This document shows, one piece after another, positions 1 through 4,826 of a DNA stretch of 10,882 nt. A model generated the notes under the pieces. The model saw only the letters and a list, made by a program, of their open reading frames with translations, had not been told where the DNA came from and did no database searches. Position 1 is the stretch's first letter; each line of letters starts with the position of its first letter. The translations under genes and the position numbers were made by a program. The DNA lies in assembly GCA_900128585.1 (NCBI GenBank), contig LT642774.1, positions 1 through 10,882 of the forward strand, read 5' to 3'. Source of the stretch: Stramenopiles sp. TOSAG23-3. Its lineage: Eukaryota > Sar.

Positions 1-365
1 AGAAGGGAACGTGTTTCGCACCACCACATGATAACTTTAAAATACCAGAAGTAACTATGATATTATGATATGATGATATGATATACAATACGTATGGCAG
101 TACGAGAAGAGAATAATTAATTTGTTTGGTGGAGTTTAAGACTAACATAAGTAACTGATTCGGATCATGCATGGAGCGTACGTCTGAGAATGATACAAGT
201 ACTGATAGTCAAGACTAAGTGACTAGGGTAGATTGATCAGTAAAACCACAAGAGCAGAGACAAGTGCGCAGTACATGAAGGAACGTAAACCTTTAATTGA
301 CAAATGAGCAGATTCATTTTCGCAGTTTAGTATTATACTATATATTTTGTTTTTTTTTAATTACT

Positions 366-389
366 TAAATAACAGCCAATTTTCTTGTT
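366..389 (-). repeat. 24-base dispersed repeat, copy 1
   Basis: This copy is identical over 24 bases to 3121-3144; the core on the plus strand is AACAGCCAATTTTCTTGTT. It lies about 155 bases downstream of the stop of the minus-strand CBS gene. The similarity extends beyond the exact match. On one side both copies have TTTTAATTAC (TAATTAAAA on the minus strand), and on the other both have a TATGATATNATA motif followed by an ATAAAAA run. In the sense of the neighbouring gene it reads AACAAGAAAATTGGCTGTT, the same sense as the second copy behind the renalase gene. Confidence 0.85.
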
Positions 390-494
390 ATGATATGATA
401 TAAAAATTTATCATACCTATTAAATACGCGCACGCGTACAGATCGTAAACAGGAAAACAAATATTTAAGTTTTAAAATTCAAAAAAAAGGCCGA

Positions 495-500
495 TTTATT
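495..500 (-). promoter_or_regulatory. Candidate polyadenylation signal of the CBS gene
   Basis: The plus strand reads TTTATT, so the minus strand reads AATAAA about 44 bases past the TAA stop of the CBS-domain gene. The position suits a polyadenylation signal. However, the region is so AT-rich that the hexamer could occur by chance, and many protists do not use AATAAA. Confidence 0.3.
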
Positions 501-543
501 TCTCTTCTTCATAACATGATTAAAGATTAAGCTTTCTTCGAAT

Positions 544-1098
544 TTAGTCGACGACGAAATGGCCGCCCTTTCCAAGCGCAAAATGGGAAAGACGGGTAAT
601 GGCGTCGTCCTTCTCGCTTACAAGTTCCTTGATTAAGTCCTTGATGGATAGCAACCCAACCGCCTGGCCACCCTCGTCGACTAATGGCAAATGACGAATA
701 TCCTTGCTTAACATCTTTGCCATGCAATCCTGAATCGTATCCTCTTTCGTGGCAACTACAAGATTCGCCGCGCCCGACGTCGCTATTTCCTTGATTTTCG
801 TTTCTTTCGAAGTGCGGCCGAGTAGCGCAACTTTATTAATATAGTCTCTTTCCGAGATGACGCCAGACAGTTTTCCAGACCCGTCAACGGTAACCAGCGC
901 GCCAATGTTGAACGCCGAGAATCGTTGCACGGCATCGAAAACGGTCAAGTCATCACTGATCGTATAATCAATGTTATTGTAACACGATTTTTCCCAGGCA
1001 GTAGATGCAGACGCAAGGGACGACACTGACTCCGGAGTCGAGGAAAACGCACTTCTGGCAGCCTTAGCCACACCTTTGCGTAATATGGATGGGAACAT
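544..1098 (-). CDS. CBS-pair protein, CBSX3-like, probably mitochondrial
   Basis: This is a 184-residue protein with two CBS domains, at about residues 43-100 and 112-162. The segment ISERDYINKVALLGRTSKET matches the ERDYxxKxxxxGRxSKxT signature of plant CBSX3 and related small CBS-pair proteins. DIRHLPLVD and VGLLSIKDLI are the typical ends of the second domain. CBS pairs bind adenosine nucleotides and act as energy or redox sensors; Arabidopsis CBSX3 is mitochondrial and acts on thioredoxin o2. The first 30 residues are rich in Arg, Lys, Ser and Ala and lack acidic residues until Glu23, which fits a mitochondrial presequence. I chose the ATG at 1096-1098. The frame stays open to 1134, but only through a TTG codon there, and the ATG has A at -3. 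An unseen upstream exon cannot be excluded. Length is close to CBSX3 (about 206 residues). Stop is TAA. It is divergent from the membrane-protein gene to the right. Confidence 0.85.
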   Translation of the reverse strand: MFPSILRKGVAKAARSAFSSTPESVSSLASASTAWEKSCYNNIDYTISDDLTVFDAVQRFSAFNIGALVTVDGSGKLSGVISERDYINKVALLGRTSKETKIKEIATSGAANLVVATKEDTIQDCMAKMLSKDIRHLPLVDEGGQAVGLLSIKDLIKELVSEKDDAITRLSHFALGKGGHFVVD

Positions 1099-1670
1099 CG
1101 TTTCGGTTTTGATAGGTTTGGACGTAACACTCAAAATTTAAGCTATAAAAAATCTATGTATCGAAAACTAACCTTTATGTGTTTTGCATGAATCGAACAG
1201 CCCTACATACGAGACGCTTTTATTTTTGTCATATCGAATACGTACACGTTAAAATTCTAATAATCTCTATTGTAATATTTTAATATAACATACTCCTCCT
1301 CCTTCATTTTTTTTTTAATTAATAATGAAATATTAATAATACAATGCTGTGTAATATAAAATAATATATAAAAAAAGAACATTAATTCGATATTATTATT
1401 ATCGGTTTCACAGCTAGCAGAAGGAAATTTATTAAAAAAATTATTATTATATTTGTTGTTATTTTATTATATTAAAATACCAGTAATAGCTGCGTGATGT
1501 ATGATGTATTTATAATATTTAATTTAATAATTGACACACATTGTTTTTTTCTTTTTTTTATTTATTGATTTACAGACGACGGACGGACGGGGACGGACTG
1601 GATACTGACATACTGACGAATGATGACGCACGAATCAGCTCAGCAGAAAATGATAAAAATAATATAAAGA

Positions 1671-1686
1671 TAATAATAATAATAAT
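1671..1686. repeat. TAA trinucleotide microsatellite
   Basis: Five uninterrupted TAA units plus one base sit in the divergent spacer. They are followed directly by a purine-rich stretch (AGAAGAAG). This is an ordinary simple repeat, likely length-variable between strains. Confidence 0.8.
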
Positions 1687-1702
1687 AGAAGAAGCGCCAG
1701 AA

Positions 1703-1738
1703 GGAAGGGGTGGGGTCTGGTGGTGGTGTGGTGGTGTG
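1703..1738 (+). other. G-rich tract with possible G-quadruplex
   Basis: The plus strand carries GGAAGGGGTGGGG followed by a run of GGTGGTGGTGTGGTGG. This gives more than four closely spaced GG or GGGG runs with loops of one to four bases, enough for a two-tetrad quadruplex on the plus strand. It stands out because the surrounding spacer is extremely AT-rich. It lies about 280 bases upstream of the membrane-protein ATG. No function can be read from the sequence. Confidence 0.45.
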
Positions 1739-1850
1739 ATGAAGAATGAATAATGATGAGAAGAAATAATAATATAAAAAATGCTGCTGCCTTTTTTTAT
1801 TTTTGTGTAAAATAATAAAAATTCAATCAACTTCAATTCCACCATTCTAA

Positions 1851-1860
1851 TATATATATT
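1851..1860 (+). promoter_or_regulatory. TATA-like sequence upstream of the membrane-protein gene
   Basis: TATATATATT occurs about 155 bases before the ATG at 2016. It could serve as a TATA element with a leader of roughly 120 bases. AT-rich spacers produce such sequences often, so this is a weak call. Confidence 0.25.
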
Positions 1861-1995
1861 ACGCACTAGATTACATTCTCCCTCCACGGACGTCATTACG
1901 GTAGAAAACAGGTTCAGTAAGAAAGCGAGAGACGGCTGAAGTAGAAATATAGAAGAAAAGAAACACGGACAAACCGGGTCGACCTTCCTATTTTT

Positions 1996-2005
1996 GAAGC
2001 GCTTC
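1996..2005. other. GAAGCGCTTC palindrome just before the start codon
   Basis: This perfect 10-base palindrome ends 10 bases before the ATG of the membrane-protein gene, within the presumed 5' leader. It could be a binding site for a dimeric factor, or chance. Confidence 0.3.
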
Positions 2006-2015
2006 TCTCGCCGCT

Positions 2016-2747
2016 ATGGTTGCTAACGTCGCAGCATTGCCAAGTGCGCAATATCACTTTGTCCGAATTGTGGGCTACTTGCTGTGCTTGTATGTGCTGG
2101 ACTGCATTGTGTGTTGTACTAAACTTGGATCGATAGCACGGTGGCAGTCCCTTCACACCTTCGCAAACTTCTTCATCTCGTGCTTTTCGGTTGGCGACTT
2201 CATAAGGACAATGATGGACCCAATAAGTTCGTGCCTGGGGGTTCCTGTTACTGGTTACTCGCTGCAACCTGTGTATATAATAATTGCGCTGCACACGTAC
2301 CACATGCTCCCTTTTCTAGGCTTTAGACTGAAAGCCGACGATTATTTCCATCATTTGCTGTTCGGTGGGGTCATCGGAAGCGCTGGGGTTAGTGGTTTGG
2401 TTATACAAAGAACAGGGGCAATCCAGAACTTTGTTGCGTTTTTCATCTGCGGATTACCAGGATTCTTGGATTACGCCATGCTAGTTATGGTGAAGCTTGG
2501 GTATTTTACGAAAGAGGAAGAAAAGACTTGGAACGCACGAATAAATGTATGGGTGCGGTCTCCCGGATTGATGGGATCTGCGTGCATTATGTACATAAGC
2601 GTCTTGTATGGTCCTTTGGAAAGTCCGTGTCGCGCGAAGCCAGTACTCACATTACTGTGCGCTTTTCTGATCCTTTTCAATGGCCAGTATTATCTTCAAG
2701 TGGTCGTTGGGAACACCTTCCGAAAAGTGAAGACTTACAATTCTTAG
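2016..2747 (+). CDS. Polytopic membrane protein, TLC-domain-like
   Basis: This is a 243-residue protein with about seven hydrophobic segments, near residues 13-33, 45-65, 83-103, 110-130, 135-158, 184-199 and 208-231. Its layout resembles the TRAM-LAG1-CLN8 fold: RWQSLHTFAN followed by an FxxGDFIRTMMDP loop, then a His-containing helix (ALHTYHMLPF), then a DDYFHHLLFGG motif and a GLPGFLDYAMLVMVKLG segment. TLC proteins are membrane proteins involved in sphingolipid and other lipid metabolism or lipid sensing. The assignment rests on remembered family pattern, so the exact function is unknown; it is not clearly a ceramide synthase. The start is well supported: ATG has G at -3 and G at +4, and an in-frame TGA lies at 1995-1997. 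The stop is TAG. GC-richer DNA continues about 100 bases past the stop and then turns AT-rich. It converges on the renalase-like gene. Confidence 0.75.
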   Translation: MVANVAALPSAQYHFVRIVGYLLCLYVLDCIVCCTKLGSIARWQSLHTFANFFISCFSVGDFIRTMMDPISSCLGVPVTGYSLQPVYIIIALHTYHMLPFLGFRLKADDYFHHLLFGGVIGSAGVSGLVIQRTGAIQNFVAFFICGLPGFLDYAMLVMVKLGYFTKEEEKTWNARINVWVRSPGLMGSACIMYISVLYGPLESPCRAKPVLTLLCAFLILFNGQYYLQVVVGNTFRKVKTYNS

Positions 2748-2897
2748 ACCGCGCAGTAGGTACGCGCTCGCCTGGGTCGGCAATGGCAACGAAGGCCCAT
2801 CAATGGTGTGGCAGCTCGCAGCAGAATGTAATTTTCCAGTGTGCTAATTAAGATTACACCAACTTTTAAAGAAGTACAAGCACAACTTTTAAAATTG

Positions 2898-2909
2898 TTT
2901 TATCCCATA
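2898..2909 (+). repeat. Inverted-repeat arm, left
   Basis: TTTTATCCCATA lies about 150 bases downstream of the membrane-protein stop. Its exact reverse complement is at 3179-3190, close behind the renalase-like stop. Read in the sense of each gene, both 3' flanks carry the same word. Confidence 0.7.
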
Positions 2910-2940
2910 AAAAATATACCGATCATTATTTGATTGAGCA

Positions 2941-2954
2941 GTATGATATCATAC
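2941..2954. repeat. 14-base perfect palindrome GTATGATATCATAC
   Basis: This is a perfect dyad downstream of the membrane-protein gene. Its inner 12 bases, TATGATATCATA, are repeated exactly at 3169-3180 behind the renalase-like gene. A close relative, TATGATATGATA, follows the first copy of the 24-base repeat at 389-400. Confidence 0.8.
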
Positions 2955-3120
2955 CACAGACAACGAGCCCCTTTAAAACATTTATGCCGCTGTGTACTTT
3001 TCAGACCAATCAATTGGAATCTTGACCAGAACTTGGGGAGGATCTGCAATATAGGAGGAGACATTGTTCTTGAACTGACACCTTCTTTTTTCTTTGTATA
3101 TATATATTTTAATTACACTA

Positions 3121-3144
3121 TAAATAACAGCCAATTTTCTTGTT
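3121..3144 (-). repeat. 24-base dispersed repeat, copy 2
   Basis: This copy matches 366-389 over 24 bases. It lies 53 bases past the TGA stop of the renalase-like gene, on the same sense strand as copy 1 relative to its gene. The ATTAAA-like segment next to it on the minus strand is also shared with copy 1. That segment could act as a polyadenylation signal in both places, although this is inference. Confidence 0.85.
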
Positions 3145-3168
3145 TTTAAAAAATATGTTTTTTTTTTC

Positions 3169-3180
3169 TATGATATCATA
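3169..3180. repeat. 12-base palindrome TATGATATCATA
   Basis: This perfect dyad ends 17 bases past the renalase-like stop on the minus strand. It is joined directly to the inverted-repeat arm TATGGGATAAAA at 3179-3190. The same 12 bases form the core of the palindrome at 2941-2954. Confidence 0.8.
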
Positions 3181-3197
3181 TGGGATAAAAACTTGTC

Positions 3198-4424
3198 TCA
3201 CAATGACGACGATGCAACATCAGAATGGTGTCGACTGGACAACCAGCGGTTGACCATCTCTGCCGCTTCCTTTCCGCTTCGCACACAGTTTTCAAAATTG
3301 CTTCCCGCAATAGAATCTCCTGCAACAATAAGTAAAGGACCATTTTCTTCGGTATCGACATTTAGTGCGGAAAACGATTCTGCCTCGAACCCTGCGCCTA
3401 CTTCAGTCCCCGGCCGGACCTGAGAGTACTTCCAATGAATAAGTTTCGTGCCTACGGGCATCACCCCGTCTTCTGTAAGCTTTGGCAAAAATTTCCCTAT
3501 TTTTGGAAGAAGCTGGTTTAAAATTTCTTCTCTGGTATCTCCCGAGTGCTTCAGTGACCATGGGACCCCGCAGTGCGCCACGACGACCGGGCCAGGACCA
3601 CCCTCGCTCCCTTCCAAAAAACCGCGTTTCTTGGATTCCAGAGAAAGCCATACAAGGGCGTCGTCTTCATCCTTCCTTACATACCTAGCTACCCACGGCG
3701 CCTGTTCGATCGCAGGCCACGCATTAAAGGGGTAATATATGCCAAGTGCCCACCTACTTGAAAACTGAACCCCATTTAGTTTTTTTCCATGGAAATCATT
3801 GTTCAAAAAGTGCCGAACATTCCCACCAATACCCAAAGCTTGCGCAGCGGGTATTGACAGAACAACGGCGTCAAATTGTTCAATATTTTTCTCCGTGTCC
3901 GTTACTTTCCACGCCGAGTGTGTTTTGTCGATAGAAGAGACGCGCCGGTTGTACTCTACGTGCGTGTCACCAATGAAGTGTTTGACAAGTGAAGATATTC
4001 CCCTAGGGGCAGCATAGTGAAGTTTTGAATCGTGACCGTCGCGCGTATTTTCAATATTCCCAGTCAGTTCAATCAAAAGGTTCTGCCGAAGCAAATTGTC
4101 GTAGTGGAAAGGACTTTGAGCGTCCAAGGCGTTCCCACCACCAGCGTCTACTGTAATGTATTGCGCACCAAGATCAACGTGCATTCTCGCATCAGTGCTA
4201 GACCGAGATGTTGACATACGACCTCCAGCACCCCTCGATTTGTCCCATACAGTTATCGACAGTTCAGAGGAAGAAAGTGTCGTTCGAAGTAAAGCGGCAG
4301 TCGTCGCGCCAGAGATCCCCGCCCCCACAATCAGCAGGCGGGGGGTTGCTGCAGCCATGAGAAAAAACGCAAACAAGAACGATATTATTACAATCAGGTT
4401 CAAAGGCAACGAATTGGTGTGCAT
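3198..4424 (-). CDS. RNLS: Renalase-like FAD/NAD(P)H oxidoreductase
   Basis: This is a 408-residue flavoprotein of the renalase family. Renalase oxidises the off-pathway alpha, 2- and 6-dihydro forms of NAD(P)H back to NAD(P)+ and makes hydrogen peroxide; the older claim of catecholamine oxidation is disputed. The Rossmann FAD motif is LLIVGAGISG at residues 30-39. It is followed by VWDKSRGAGGRMSTSRS (59-75), DLGAQYIT (84-91), APRGISSLVKHFI (139-151), QFDAVVLSIPA (183-193), the SSRWALGIYYP strand (222-232), HWKYSQVRPG (330-339) and the C-terminal flavin-contact segment VAGDSIAGSNFENCVRSG (367-384). Human renalase has 342 residues; this one is longer mainly through an N-terminal hydrophobic leader of about 22 residues. 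The first ATG is at 4422-4424 with G at -3. A second ATG at 4356-4358 (residue 23) would give a leaderless form starting four residues before PRLLIVGAG. The stop is TGA. Confidence 0.9.
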   Translation of the reverse strand: MHTNSLPLNLIVIISFLFAFFLMAAATPRLLIVGAGISGATTAALLRTTLSSSELSITVWDKSRGAGGRMSTSRSSTDARMHVDLGAQYITVDAGGGNALDAQSPFHYDNLLRQNLLIELTGNIENTRDGHDSKLHYAAPRGISSLVKHFIGDTHVEYNRRVSSIDKTHSAWKVTDTEKNIEQFDAVVLSIPAAQALGIGGNVRHFLNNDFHGKKLNGVQFSSRWALGIYYPFNAWPAIEQAPWVARYVRKDEDDALVWLSLESKKRGFLEGSEGGPGPVVVAHCGVPWSLKHSGDTREEILNQLLPKIGKFLPKLTEDGVMPVGTKLIHWKYSQVRPGTEVGAGFEAESFSALNVDTEENGPLLIVAGDSIAGSNFENCVRSGKEAAEMVNRWLSSRHHSDVASSSL

Positions 4425-4826
4425 AACTTTTTGTGGTGAGGTGTAGCTGCTCGCTGAAATTTTGCCTCTTTGCTCGGAGCGCGAAGGACCGTGCGTACGA
4501 TTCGATTTGGGGTATCGACCGATAAAATAGAAGAAGAACGGAATATTATTAATAAATATAGTAGTATTATAATATATTTTTTTTAGATATTGATGATCGT
4601 CGATTTTGTGTGTTCCTGTTGTGTTGGTGTTGTTGTTGTTCTTTTTTTCTTCTTCTCATCATCCTCTTCTTCTTTCTTCTTTTCCATCATCCATTTCTTC
4701 TTTTTTTTTGCTTCTTCGAATTCGATTCTGGATAATATCATTTAAGTCTTTCTTATCACTATATAATAAATTCCAACAATATAGACTACTATATTATACA
4801 ATATTTATAAAAACTATAATCCTTAA
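4425..4826. promoter_or_regulatory. Spacer with renalase promoter and giant-gene 3' end
   Basis: The spacer is about 400 bases. Both flanking genes are on the minus strand, so it must hold the 3' end of the giant gene and the promoter and leader of the renalase-like gene. Positions 4425-4520 are of mixed composition and probably include the renalase leader. Positions 4540-4590 are AT-rich. Positions 4606-4720 form TTG iterations and then a nearly pure pyrimidine tract, which is purine-rich (GAA/GAT) on the coding strand. A plus-strand frame spans this tract but reads as Phe/Leu/Ser low complexity and then runs antisense into the giant gene, so I do not call it. Confidence 0.5.
4639..4718. repeat. 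Pyrimidine-rich low-complexity tract
   Basis: The plus strand is almost entirely T and C, built from TTC, TCT and CATCAT units with long T runs. On the strand of the flanking genes it is a purine tract of GAA and GATGAT units. A similar purine-rich stretch, including ATGATGAGAAGAA, lies at about 1752-1766 upstream of the membrane-protein gene on its sense strand. This could be a promoter-associated composition feature. Confidence 0.6.

Larger units (their letters stand above)
1..543. other. AT-rich left flank, no gene seen
   Basis: No convincing coding region is present on either strand. Positions 1-300 are of mixed composition, and 300-540 become strongly AT-rich with T and A runs. Positions 54-90 carry several overlapping copies of TATGATAT-like sequence, a motif that recurs near 389-402, 2942-2953 and 3169-3180. 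The right part is the 3' flank of the minus-strand CBS gene. It contains a minus-strand AATAAA at 495-500 and one copy of a 24-base dispersed repeat at 366-389. I looked for tRNA-like or other structured RNA features by eye and saw none. Confidence 0.6.
1099..2015. promoter_or_regulatory. Divergent intergenic promoter region
   Basis: This spacer of about 0.9 kb separates the starts of the CBS gene (minus) and the membrane-protein gene (plus), so both promoters should lie here. The part from about 1250 to 1560 is extremely AT-rich with homopolymer A and T runs. From 1571 to 1740 there is a contrasting GC-rich island with GGAC iterations, a TAA microsatellite and a G-rich tract. TATATATATT at 1851-1860 lies about 155 bases upstream of the plus-strand ATG and is a possible TATA-like element. 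The short frames within it are low-complexity translations of A/T and TAA repeats, and I do not regard them as genes. Confidence 0.55.
2748..3197. other. Convergent 3' spacer with palindromes and repeats
   Basis: This spacer lies between the stops of two converging genes. The first 100 bases stay relatively GC-rich, and the rest is AT-rich. CAACTTTTAAA occurs twice in direct orientation at 2860-2870 and 2883-2893. TTTTATCCCATA at 2898-2909 and its complement TATGGGATAAAA at 3179-3190 form inverted arms about 270 bases apart. Each arm has a TATGATATCATA palindrome on its 3' side in the direction of the gene it follows. The second copy of the 24-base repeat is at 3121-3144. No gene is supported here. 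Confidence 0.6.

Noticed and set aside
366-389. CCAAT-box promoter reading of the repeated AACAGCCAATTTTC
   Set aside because: The repeat contains CCAAT on the plus strand, but no plus-strand gene starts downstream of either copy. Both copies instead follow the stops of minus-strand genes.
544-1134. Longer form of the CBS protein starting at 1134
   Set aside because: The codon at 1132-1134 is TTG on the minus strand, not ATG. The first ATG at 1096-1098 has A at -3 and gives a good mitochondrial-type presequence.
1541-1896. Overlapping short frames on both strands in the divergent spacer
   Set aside because: They consist of runs of Ile, Asn, His, Gly and Ser from TAA, GGT and homopolymer repeats and show no protein-like composition.
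2528-2851. Plus-strand frame extending past the membrane-protein stop
   Set aside because: It is out of frame with the membrane protein for most of its length. The in-frame protein ends naturally after its last hydrophobic helix, so the GC-richer tail is more likely 3' UTR.
544-4424. Functional cluster linking the CBS protein and renalase through redox metabolism
   Set aside because: The genes are in mixed orientations with separate spacers in a eukaryotic genome. Adjacency alone does not support a shared pathway.
4725-4745. Possible copy of the TATGATAT module behind the giant gene
   Set aside because: GGATAATATCATTTAAG is only loosely similar, and no part of the 24-base repeat is present between 4570 and 4826.
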